A stretch of DNA of 64,000 nt from NCBI RefSeq assembly GCF_042654245.1, contig NZ_JBHSGI010000024.1, forward strand, positions 310,001 to 374,000, read 5' to 3'. Under the pieces are notes generated by a model, which was given only the letters and a program-made list of their open reading frames with translations, searched no databases and was not told the origin of the DNA. The position numbers and the translations under genes are program-made. This document shows positions 1-7,439 of the stretch, one piece after another. Source of the DNA: Seohaeicola_A nanhaiensis (GTDB taxonomy: Bacteria; Pseudomonadota; Alphaproteobacteria; Rhodobacterales; Rhodobacteraceae). Positions within the stretch are counted from its first letter, which is position 1. Every line of letters starts with the position of its first letter.

Positions 1-1
1 G

Positions 2-118
2 GCGCTATATTCCGCCAAACATGCCGGCCGTGGCACGCACCGCTTTTACCGCCCCGGCATGACCTACGGCCCGGACGCCACCCTGCTGCCGCCGGCCTGC
101 CGCTCGCGGCAGGACTGA
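2..118 (+). CDS. C-terminal end of a GGDEF (diguanylate cyclase) protein, cut by window start
   Basis: The frame is open from the first bases to a TGA at 116-118. Its first residues (ALYSAKHAGRGTHRFY) match the last helix and strand of GGDEF domains, where an 'ALYxAKxxGRN' segment closes the fold. A short Pro/Arg-rich tail follows. The catalytic GGDEF motif and any sensor domain lie outside the window, so activity cannot be judged. A degenerate GGDEF domain cannot be excluded. Confidence 0.7.
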   Translation, partial: ALYSAKHAGRGTHRFYRPGMTYGPDATLLPPACRSRQD

Positions 119-187
119 CGCCCCTTTTACACCAGCCCCTTCGCCCTGTATGTCCGACGTGAATGCGCGACAACAAGGGTCCGGTCC

Positions 188-673
188 ATGTCTGACAACC
201 AACCGAAACTTCTGGGAACGGGCTTCTTCTGGCAGGACCTGTCCGTCGGCGCCCGGTTTCGCACCTACGGCCGCACGATCCGGGACGCCGATGTCTCGGC
301 CTTCACCGCGCTCGTTGGGATGGTCGAGCCGCTGTTCACCGACGATGTCTACAGTGCGGCGCATTCGGCAATCAAAGGCCGTCTCGTTCCGGGGGCGCAG
401 GTCTATGCCGTTGCCGAAGGTCTGGTGCTTGCGGCAACCGCCCATGGCACCGGCATGGCCTTCCTGCAGGCGTCGATGAACGTGCTTGGACCGACGCTCG
501 CCGGGGACACCCTGCATGTGGAGTTCGAAGTGATCGAATCCCGCCCCGCAAGGAAAGACGGCCGCGGGCTGGTGCGCACGCGCAACCGGGTGATCAATCA
601 GCGCGGCGAGGCTGTCATGGAATATGAGCCGCTGCGTCTGATGGCCGGCCGCGGAGATGCGCCGGCGGCCTGA
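188..673 (+). CDS. MaoC-family (hot-dog fold) dehydratase
   Basis: The 161-residue product has the single hot-dog layout of MaoC-like enoyl-CoA hydratases: an N-terminal 'DLSVGARFRTYGRTI' strand, a 'DVSAFTALVG' helix and a C-terminal 'RTRNRVINQRGEAVMEYEPLRLM' strand typical of this fold. Such proteins hydrate or bind acyl-CoA thioesters in the cytoplasm. The substrate cannot be inferred. The ATG at 188 follows an AAGGG Shine-Dalgarno sequence near 174. The gene stands alone between the GGDEF remnant and the srf-like operon. I cannot say with confidence that the catalytic Asp/His pair is present, so a non-catalytic hot-dog protein remains possible. Confidence 0.8.
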   Translation: MSDNQPKLLGTGFFWQDLSVGARFRTYGRTIRDADVSAFTALVGMVEPLFTDDVYSAAHSAIKGRLVPGAQVYAVAEGLVLAATAHGTGMAFLQASMNVLGPTLAGDTLHVEFEVIESRPARKDGRGLVRTRNRVINQRGEAVMEYEPLRLMAGRGDAPAA

Positions 674-775
674 CCGCAACGGCGGAAACCCGCAAACCGC
701 ATCAGCGGGATCGCGCCGCCCTGTGGCATGACCCGGCCGATATCCGGCCTTGCAGGACCAAAGCCGCGCGGCATA

Positions 776-803
776 GGGTCAACCCGTTGGAAATCGGGGT
801 CAA
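776..803 (+). promoter_or_regulatory. Direct repeat upstream of the srf-like operon
   Basis: GGGTCAA occurs at 776-782 and again at 797-803, a start-to-start distance of 21 bp or two helical turns. It lies 60-90 bp before the first gene of the srf-like operon. A GATAAT at 825-830 could be a -10 box, but no good -35 sits at the right distance. This is the only sizeable non-coding gap in front of the operon, so a promoter should lie here; the assignment of these bases is weak. Confidence 0.25.
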
Positions 804-866
804 ACTCCTACCGCTCGGCCGCCGGATAATCGGCATACAGCGTCGGTCGGGGTTGAAGTGGGTGCC

Positions 867-1562
867 ATGCGATCGGCGATAGCTCTTGTCGCGATCTTGC
901 TCGTGATCCTGACGGCGGCGTCAGGATATCTGCTGTTGCAGGCCTGTGGCCTGCGCCTGCCGCTGTTCGGCACTGTTGTCTCGGCCTGCGAGGATGACTC
1001 CATCCTGGACAATCGCCGCCGCCTGACCGAAGAACTCGCCCGGTCCCGCGATCTTGCCGCCGAGGTCGCGGCGCTGGAGCGCGAGCTGGCGCTGAAGGTC
1101 TGCAAGGCCGAGCCGCCACCACCACCGCCACCACCTCCCCCTCCGCCGCCACCCGAGCCGGAAACGCCAAGCGGCCTGGCCCCGGATGCCTTTGAAGACA
1201 ACGATATCTCGGTGATGGAAGGCTGCTGGGAGCTGTCCTCTCAATATGACGTGCGCGACATCCGCACCGGCCAGGTCACCAGTTTCCGAAGCTGGCAGAT
1301 CTGCTTCGATGCTGCCGGCAACGGACGCGAGGTGATGCGCGCCACCGACGGAACCCGCTGCGAGGGTCGGCTCAGCGGCAATATTGCCGGCGGTCGGCTC
1401 AACATGCGCGAGCCCGGCAACCTGCAATGTTCCAACGGGTCGGAAATCTTCCGGCGCGACATCAGATGTGCGCTCGACGCCAACGGCTCGGCAAATTGCA
1501 CCACCTACCAACCCGAGACCAACGGGCGCGGCAATGCCAAACTGCGTCGGGCAAGGAGATAG
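867..1562 (+). CDS. Membrane-anchored coiled-coil / poly-proline protein with Cys-rich periplasmic domain (srf-like operon, gene 1)
   Basis: The product is 231 residues from ATG 867; a GTG at 858 in the same frame is an alternative start. Order of parts: TM anchor (about 3-24), Cys-containing juxtamembrane stretch, coiled coil (about 46-78) ending in Cys79, an uninterrupted run of 14 prolines (83-96), then a domain with several cysteines and the pattern GCWELxS...WQICFDxxGxG. The fold of that last domain is unknown to me. The segment from the TM to the coiled coil closely resembles gene 3 of the operon: both have CGL just after the TM and the string EVAALERELAL. The stop at 1560-1562 is 4 nt before the next ATG. 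Proposed location is the inner membrane with the C-terminus in the periplasm. Confidence 0.75.
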   Translation: MRSAIALVAILLVILTAASGYLLLQACGLRLPLFGTVVSACEDDSILDNRRRLTEELARSRDLAAEVAALERELALKVCKAEPPPPPPPPPPPPPPEPETPSGLAPDAFEDNDISVMEGCWELSSQYDVRDIRTGQVTSFRSWQICFDAAGNGREVMRATDGTRCEGRLSGNIAGGRLNMREPGNLQCSNGSEIFRRDIRCALDANGSANCTTYQPETNGRGNAKLRRARR

Positions 1563-1566
1563 ACCC

Positions 1567-3198
1567 ATGGCCGATCATTTCCTGTCCAAGATCAAGGTAA
1601 CCAACGCCGATTTCGTCGAGGCAGGGGGCAGCACTGCGCTGGAACGCCATGCCGAACTGCGCGCTCTCCTGGCCGATCGTGCCGGCCCCGAGGCCGCCGC
1701 GCTCTTTGCCGAGCCTCTGATCAGCCGCGGCAACGACGCTGCTGCGCCGACCATCAGCTGGTATACGGACCGCGCCGGCCCGGCGAAACCGCTCGCCGAG
1801 CTGCCCGCCGGCGAACGCGAACGGGTCGAACGCTGGCTGGCAGACCACCTTCGTCCGGTGCGCGCGCTGGCCGAGGATCCGGCGACCGCGCCGCTGGCGC
1901 AGGCAGCTCTGACGGTGATGGGAGAGGCCGATGTGCTGGTCGTGGGCGACCGGCCGGTGATCGTGAACTGGGGTCTGATGCCCGGCGGGAAGGGGGCCAA
2001 TGCGACGGCCCGCCCGGCGCATTACGCGGCGACGCTCGGGCGGTTTTTGCCGTTGACCGGCGCACCCGCGCCGGAACCTGCCGCAAAGCCACGCGTCACA
2101 CCTGTCGCTGCGCCTGTCGCGGCGCCGCAAAAGGAAGTCGTGCATCGCATCACGCCTCTCGCCTGGGTGCCGCTGGTGCTGCTCCTGCTGCTCGCCGCAG
2201 GCACGCTGGCCTGGCTTCTGACACCTGGCAGCCGCCTGTTCGCCACCGGTGCGCCGCCCTTTGTGACCGATGCCGCCATGCTCAAGGCCGCCGAGGCGGA
2301 AACCGCCGCCCTCCGCGAGCGCAAGGCGCAGATGGCCGAGGCCCTCGACGGCGCGGTCTGCCGAGCCGACGGCCAGCTGATCGTGCCGGGCGGCCTGACA
2401 CCCGAGGGACTGACCCCGCCGCCCGAAGGCACGGCGCCGCCGGATCAGGCGTCCGCCGTGCCCGACGCCCTCCTGCCCAGCCGCCCCGACCGGGTGCTCA
2501 CCGGCGAGGAAAGCCTGCTGGCCCTGATCGAGGCGCGTACCGTCATGGTGATCGCCGAAACCGGGGGGCGGGTTTCAACCGGGTCGGGGTTCTCTCTCGG
2601 GGGCGGCCTGATCGTCACCAATTTTCACGTTATCGAAGCCGCGCAGAACGGTCAGATCCTGGTCACCGGAAAAGCCCTCGCCAAGCCCATGCCGGCCGAG
2701 GTCGTCAAGACGCGCGGCCCGCTGTTCGACGCGGGCGGTGATTTCGCCCTTCTGAAGATCGCCGAAGTGGCCCTGCCGGCTTTCACCGTGCATGTTCCCT
2801 CCGCCTCGCTGAAGCTGACCAACGTGGTGGCCGCAGGCTATCCTGGGGACGTTCTGGAAACCGACGCGGCTTTTGCAGCGCTGAAGTCCGGCGATCTGGC
2901 CTCCGTGCCCGATCTCACCGTGACGGACGGCATCGTGAATACCGAACAGCAGCTTGGCCCGGACACCCACGTGCTGATGCACTCCGCCGCCCTGTCTTCG
3001 GGCAATTCCGGCGGACCGCTTGTCGACATGTGCGGGCGGCTGGTCGGCGTGAATACCTTCGTCCGGCAGGGCACCATGCAGAACCGGGGGTTCGCACTGA
3101 CCTCCGGCGATCTGATGGCCTTCCTCGATGGCACCGCCGCCGCGCCGCAGCGCGATGCCGAGCCCTGCACGCCGCAGGTCGTCCGGTCCGGGAACTAG
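1567..3198 (+). CDS. SrfA-like N-domain / TM / trypsin-like serine protease (srf-like operon, gene 2)
   Basis: 543 residues from ATG 1567, chosen because AAGGAGAT at 1553-1560 precedes it; the open frame extends further upstream into gene 1. Residues 1-170 form a cytoplasmic domain containing LFAEP, ISWYTDRAG and DVLVVGDRPVIVNWGL, which resembles my recollection of the N-terminal part of enterobacterial SrfA. An Ala/Pro linker, TM helix (about 197-217), short coiled coil ending in Cys265 and a Pro-rich linker follow. Residues 310-525 are a chymotrypsin-fold protease with the full triad: His354 (TNFHVIE), Asp392 (GGDFALLK), Ser481 (SSGNSGGPL). The protease domain should face the periplasm, like DegP-type enzymes but without a PDZ domain. 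Substrate unknown. Confidence 0.85.
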   Translation: MADHFLSKIKVTNADFVEAGGSTALERHAELRALLADRAGPEAAALFAEPLISRGNDAAAPTISWYTDRAGPAKPLAELPAGERERVERWLADHLRPVRALAEDPATAPLAQAALTVMGEADVLVVGDRPVIVNWGLMPGGKGANATARPAHYAATLGRFLPLTGAPAPEPAAKPRVTPVAAPVAAPQKEVVHRITPLAWVPLVLLLLLAAGTLAWLLTPGSRLFATGAPPFVTDAAMLKAAEAETAALRERKAQMAEALDGAVCRADGQLIVPGGLTPEGLTPPPEGTAPPDQASAVPDALLPSRPDRVLTGEESLLALIEARTVMVIAETGGRVSTGSGFSLGGGLIVTNFHVIEAAQNGQILVTGKALAKPMPAEVVKTRGPLFDAGGDFALLKIAEVALPAFTVHVPSASLKLTNVVAAGYPGDVLETDAAFAALKSGDLASVPDLTVTDGIVNTEQQLGPDTHVLMHSAALSSGNSGGPLVDMCGRLVGVNTFVRQGTMQNRGFALTSGDLMAFLDGTAAAPQRDAEPCTPQVVRSGN

Positions 3199-3201
3199 GC
3201 G

Positions 3202-4380
3202 ATGTATCAAAGCCTGCTCGCCACCACCTCGACCGAAGGGCTGCAACCTCTGGGCACCCCGGCCCAGCGCTCTTTCGAACTGGTGAGCGGGGCGGTGCGC
3301 GCCCGCTTGAGCGACGACCATGCCGCAATCTTCGCCGAACCCGTGGCCGCGCAGCATGGCGAGGCGATCGACTGGCATTCGCCCCGCGAAGGCCGCGCGC
3401 TCACCCTGGAGGAACTGGACGAGCCCGAAAGCGAAGCGCTGAAGACGACCCTCGGCCGGATCGTGGCCGATATCCGCGCGGAGGCAGAAACGCTTTTGAC
3501 GGCCGCGGCGCCAAACGACCAGCGCCTGGGCGAAGCGCTGCTGAACGCGTTGGAAATCCCCGGCGAGGACATGATCCGCGCGATACGTGACCCCTCCGGC
3601 GCGCTGCATCCGGTTCTGCTGCACTGGGCCTGGCTGCGCGACGAACAGCGCGCCGTGCGCGGCGTGCTGAGCGCGATGGTCGCGCGCCCGGCCGCTCCGG
3701 CCGCCGCACCACAACCTGACCGCCAGAATTCCGCATCGAACCTGTGGTGGCTGCTCCTCCTCGGATGGCTGCTGCTTGCCGCCTTGCTGGCCGCGATCCT
3801 GTGGCTGCTGATCCGGCCCTGCGGTCTCTGGGGCAGCGGTCCCGATTTCTGCCCCGTGCCACAGGCACGGATCGAAGCTGCTCTGACCGAAACCCGGGTC
3901 GCGCAGGATGAAGTTGCTGCATTGGAACGCGAACTGGCCCTGCTCGACCGGGGCTGCCAGCCGACCATTCCCGTGCTGCCGGCCGTGCCAGGCGGTCCGG
4001 GCGAGCCCGAACGAAAGGCCGCGCTGGACCGTGCGCGGACGCGTGGCGTGACACCTGGCCAGCTCACGTTCCTGCTCGAATGGCAGGGCAAGGCGGACAT
4101 CGACCTAACCGTGACCTGTCCGGCCGGGGACGGCGCCGCCGGTTGCGGCGAAACCTCCTCGCTGCAGGCTGACGCGACAACTGAGCAACCGCTCGAAGCG
4201 GTCACTTTCGATCAGGCCCGTGCTGGACTTTACAAGGTCACCGCCCATCTCGCAGAGGGCGCGGGTGAAATCCCGGTCACCCTGCATATGTTTCGCCAAG
4301 ATGGACCTTCGCAAAGCTATGCGGGTATGCTGGGGCCAAAGCAGGCCGATTGGACAACGAACATAAGTATTTCGAGGTAA
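3202..4380 (+). CDS. SrfA-like N-domain / TM / coiled coil / DUF2135-like beta domain (srf-like operon, gene 3)
   Basis: 392 residues; its ATG follows the gene 2 stop by 3 nt. The N-terminal 150 residues parallel gene 2: IFAEP, AIDWHSPREG, and GALHPVLLHWAWL in the place of the VxGxPVxxxWG strand. A strongly hydrophobic TM (about 180-205) is followed by CGLWGSGPDFC, a coiled coil with EVAALERELAL (shared with gene 1) and a conserved Cys. The C-terminal 110 residues begin LTFLLEWQGKADIDLTVTCP, which resembles the jelly-roll strand pattern of DUF2135/YfaP-like and pre-peptidase C-terminal domains ('vsLtW.....DlDL.v..P'). That last match is by eye only. No catalytic residues are apparent, so a binding role is more likely. 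Confidence 0.75.
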   Translation: MYQSLLATTSTEGLQPLGTPAQRSFELVSGAVRARLSDDHAAIFAEPVAAQHGEAIDWHSPREGRALTLEELDEPESEALKTTLGRIVADIRAEAETLLTAAAPNDQRLGEALLNALEIPGEDMIRAIRDPSGALHPVLLHWAWLRDEQRAVRGVLSAMVARPAAPAAAPQPDRQNSASNLWWLLLLGWLLLAALLAAILWLLIRPCGLWGSGPDFCPVPQARIEAALTETRVAQDEVAALERELALLDRGCQPTIPVLPAVPGGPGEPERKAALDRARTRGVTPGQLTFLLEWQGKADIDLTVTCPAGDGAAGCGETSSLQADATTEQPLEAVTFDQARAGLYKVTAHLAEGAGEIPVTLHMFRQDGPSQSYAGMLGPKQADWTTNISISR

Positions 4381-4386
4381 GGCAGG

Positions 4387-7300
4387 ATGAAGCATTCCAG
4401 ACATCTGGCGCAGCTGACCGACTGGCGCGACGAAATCGCGCTGGTGCCGTGGTCCGGCACCCAGATGCTCGATTTCGGCTTTCGCCTCGATACGCTCGAC
4501 CTGCGCCCGGCCCGCTTTATCGAACGCGTGGTCGGGGGCACCGAGGCGCATGAGGAATGGGCGCTTCTGCCCATGACCGGCGAGGCGGAGGCCGACGAGA
4601 CGGTCGAGGCCGGCGCGCGTCCCGATGACGACGAATATTCAGTGCGCCCGGTTGCGGCGCTGGAACCCTTCCTCGAGAAATGGGTGCCGGTGCCGGTGCT
4701 GCGCATCAAGAACGACCGCGGGGCGGGCGGGGAAGAACGCTTTGACCCCGGCCCGACTGCATGGGCGCGGCTACGCGTCGTCGAACTCGACGAACCCGAC
4801 CCCGACACCGGCCACACGCACCGCGTGCAGCTTGCGCTCGACACCGCGCTCTCGGACGCCGACAGCCTGACTTACGTCGCGCCCGAACGTGCCGATGCGG
4901 AAAAGGCCCGCGACTTCCGCTTCGTGTCTGATCCGGCGCGCATGGACTGGTTCCTGCGGCGATTGGAGCCGGACACCAACGGCGAGGTTCTCGACCTTCA
5001 GAAATGGGTCTCGGACTGGCTGGACGACCTGTTCATGGCCTTCAAGCGGGCCGAGCGCCCGGGCCGCAAGATCACCCACGAGGCGCTGCCGCACCGGTTC
5101 GAGCACTGGGCGCGCTACCTGGCCTTCCTGCGCCTGATCGACCATGCGGTGAAAATCCCGAAGATCCGGTTTGCCAACACCGTCAGCACCCGCGAAGGCG
5201 TCACGCCGGTCGAGGTGGAACTGGTGCTGGACGTGGGCAATTCGCGCACCTGCGGCATCCTGATCGAACGCTTCCCGGGCGAGATGAAACTCGATCTGGC
5301 GCGGTCGTTCCCTCTCGAGGTACGCGACCTCTCGCGCCCCGAATTCAGCTATTCCGGCCTCTTCGACTCCCGTGTCGAATTCTCCGAACACCGCATGGGT
5401 GACGAACGCTTCGCCTCGCGGTCGGGACGGCGCAACGCCTTTCTCTGGCCCTCCATCGTGCGGATCGGTCCCGAGGCGCTGCGGCTGGTCGCCGGCGAAG
5501 AGGGGACCGAGACAGCCTCGGGCCTGTCCTCGCCCAAGCGGTATCTCTGGGATGACCAGCCGGTTCAGCAGGACTGGCGGTTTCACCACCATTCCGACCC
5601 CAACAACCTGCCGAAATCCCTCCGCGCCGCCATGCGCCACCTGAACGAGGCGGGCGACGTGCTGGCGCAGATCAAGGCGGACGAGGCCGCGCGTCTGCGC
5701 CCGCGCGGTAAAACGCCGATGACCCCGGCGATCCGGCCCCGGTTCGCACGTGCCTCGCTCTTCGGCTTCATGCTGGCCGAGATCATCGCCCATGCCCTGA
5801 TCCAGGTGAATGCCCCCGGTGCCCGAGCCCGACGAGCGCAATCCGAACTGCCGCGTCACCTCGACCGGATCATCCTGACCCTGCCAACCGCCACCACGGC
5901 GCAGGAACAGGCCATTATCCGCTCCAAGGCCAAGGGCGCGCTGGAGCTGGTCTGGACCATGCTTGGCCTGAAAGACGGCGAAAGCAGCATCAGCCGCAAG
6001 CCCGAGTTGATCGTGGAATGGGACGAGGCAAGCTGCACCCAGCTGGTTTGGCTCTATTCGGAACTGACGCAGAAATTCGATGGCCGCATCGACCGCTTCC
6101 TGCGTCTCAAGGGCCGCGATCGCGACGGCGAACCGTCGCTGCGGCTCGCGTGCATCGACATCGGCGGCGGCACCACCGACCTGATGGTCACGACCTACAC
6201 CGGCGAGGCGGGACGCGTCCTGCACCCCGAACAGAACTTCCGCGAAGGGTTCCGCGTGGCCGGCGACGAACTGCTGCAACGGCTGATCGCCAGCGTGATC
6301 CTTCCCGGCATCCAGCGTGCCATCGAAGCCGCCGGCGGCCGTTTCGCCGGTGACAAGCTGCGCGAACTCTTTGCCGGCGACATCGGCGGTCTGGACCAGC
6401 AAAGCGTCCAGAAACGCCGCCAGTTCGCTTTGCGCGTTCTGTTGCCGTTGGCGGTCGCCATCCTGAAGGCCAGCGAAACCGCCGACGAAGACGCTCCCAT
6501 CACCCTTCGCGTCCGCGATGCCCTGCCGGATGGAGATCTTCCCGAAAGCTTATTTGCCTATATCGAGGACGCGGCCGCGGGCCTTGGCGCCGTCGATTTC
6601 CATCTTGCCGACGTGGAGTTGACGCTCAACCGCGAAGATGTGGACGCCGCCGCACGCGAGGTGTTCCAGCAGGCGCTCTCCAACATGGCCGAAGTGATCC
6701 AGCATCTGGGCGTGGATGTCGTGCTGCTCACCGGCCGCCCCTCGCGCCTGCCGGCGGTGCGCGCCATCCTGGAAGAGATGCTCGTCGTCCCGCCGCACCG
6801 CCTGATCTCGATGCACGCCTACAAGACCGGGCGCTGGTATCCCTTCCGCGATCCCGTCACCCAGCGCATCGGCGATCCGAAATCGACGGTCGCAGTCGGC
6901 GGCATGCTGATCGCGCTCAGCGAATCCCGCATTCCCAACTTCAAGGTCACGACCTCTGCCTTCCGGATGCAATCCACCGCCCGCTATATCGGCGAAATGG
7001 ACAGCTCGGGCCAGATCATGTCCGACAGGGTGCTTTTCCAGAACGTCGACCTCGACGCGAAGAAGACGGATCGCGACCTGCTGGCGCATCTGACGATGTA
7101 TACGCCCGTTTACCTCGGCGCCCGCCAGCTTCCGCTGGAACGCTGGACCACGACACCGCTCTACCGGCTGGATTTTGCCACCCCGGCCGCCGAAGCCCGC
7201 GCGCCGCTCAGGGTAACGTTCGAGCGGACGGAGTTCGACGAGGACCCGGAATTCGAGACATCCGACTCCGTTCTGCGCCGCGAAGCCATGCGCGAGGCCT

Positions 7301-7425
7301 TCGCGGTGACAGAACTGGAGGACGCCGAAGGCACCGCAATGAAACCGAGTGAAGTGAGACTGCGTTTACAGACACTGGGCTTCGCCGACGAATACTGGAT
7401 CGACACTGGCCTGTTCAGGCTGTGA
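4387..7425 (+). CDS. srfB: SrfB family actin/Hsp70-fold ATPase
   Basis: 1012 residues, about the length of enterobacterial SrfB (virulence factor SrfB family). It carries the three nucleotide-binding signatures of the actin/Hsp70 superfamily: phosphate-1 VLDVGNSRTCG (near residues 280-290), phosphate-2 CIDIGGGTTDL (589-599) and adenosine motif LLTGRPSRLP (780-789). The long N-terminal region (1-270) is specific to the family. No TM or signal peptide is visible, so it should be cytoplasmic. The ATG is 6 nt after the gene 3 stop and the stop abuts srfC, implying co-translation. In enterobacteria srfB lies in a srfABC operon; its mechanism is not established to my knowledge. Confidence 0.93.
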   Translation: MKHSRHLAQLTDWRDEIALVPWSGTQMLDFGFRLDTLDLRPARFIERVVGGTEAHEEWALLPMTGEAEADETVEAGARPDDDEYSVRPVAALEPFLEKWVPVPVLRIKNDRGAGGEERFDPGPTAWARLRVVELDEPDPDTGHTHRVQLALDTALSDADSLTYVAPERADAEKARDFRFVSDPARMDWFLRRLEPDTNGEVLDLQKWVSDWLDDLFMAFKRAERPGRKITHEALPHRFEHWARYLAFLRLIDHAVKIPKIRFANTVSTREGVTPVEVELVLDVGNSRTCGILIERFPGEMKLDLARSFPLEVRDLSRPEFSYSGLFDSRVEFSEHRMGDERFASRSGRRNAFLWPSIVRIGPEALRLVAGEEGTETASGLSSPKRYLWDDQPVQQDWRFHHHSDPNNLPKSLRAAMRHLNEAGDVLAQIKADEAARLRPRGKTPMTPAIRPRFARASLFGFMLAEIIAHALIQVNAPGARARRAQSELPRHLDRIILTLPTATTAQEQAIIRSKAKGALELVWTMLGLKDGESSISRKPELIVEWDEASCTQLVWLYSELTQKFDGRIDRFLRLKGRDRDGEPSLRLACIDIGGGTTDLMVTTYTGEAGRVLHPEQNFREGFRVAGDELLQRLIASVILPGIQRAIEAAGGRFAGDKLRELFAGDIGGLDQQSVQKRRQFALRVLLPLAVAILKASETADEDAPITLRVRDALPDGDLPESLFAYIEDAAAGLGAVDFHLADVELTLNREDVDAAAREVFQQALSNMAEVIQHLGVDVVLLTGRPSRLPAVRAILEEMLVVPPHRLISMHAYKTGRWYPFRDPVTQRIGDPKSTVAVGGMLIALSESRIPNFKVTTSAFRMQSTARYIGEMDSSGQIMSDRVLFQNVDLDAKKTDRDLLAHLTMYTPVYLGARQLPLERWTTTPLYRLDFATPAAEARAPLRVTFERTEFDEDPEFETSDSVLRREAMREAFAVTELEDAEGTAMKPSEVRLRLQTLGFADEYWIDTGLFRL

Positions 7426-7439
7426 AAGGGCAAGAACGG

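Noticed and set aside
800..1201. Minus-strand open frame with a poly-glycine run
   Set aside because: It is the complement of the poly-proline codons of the first srf-operon gene; it has no ribosome site or recognisable domain.
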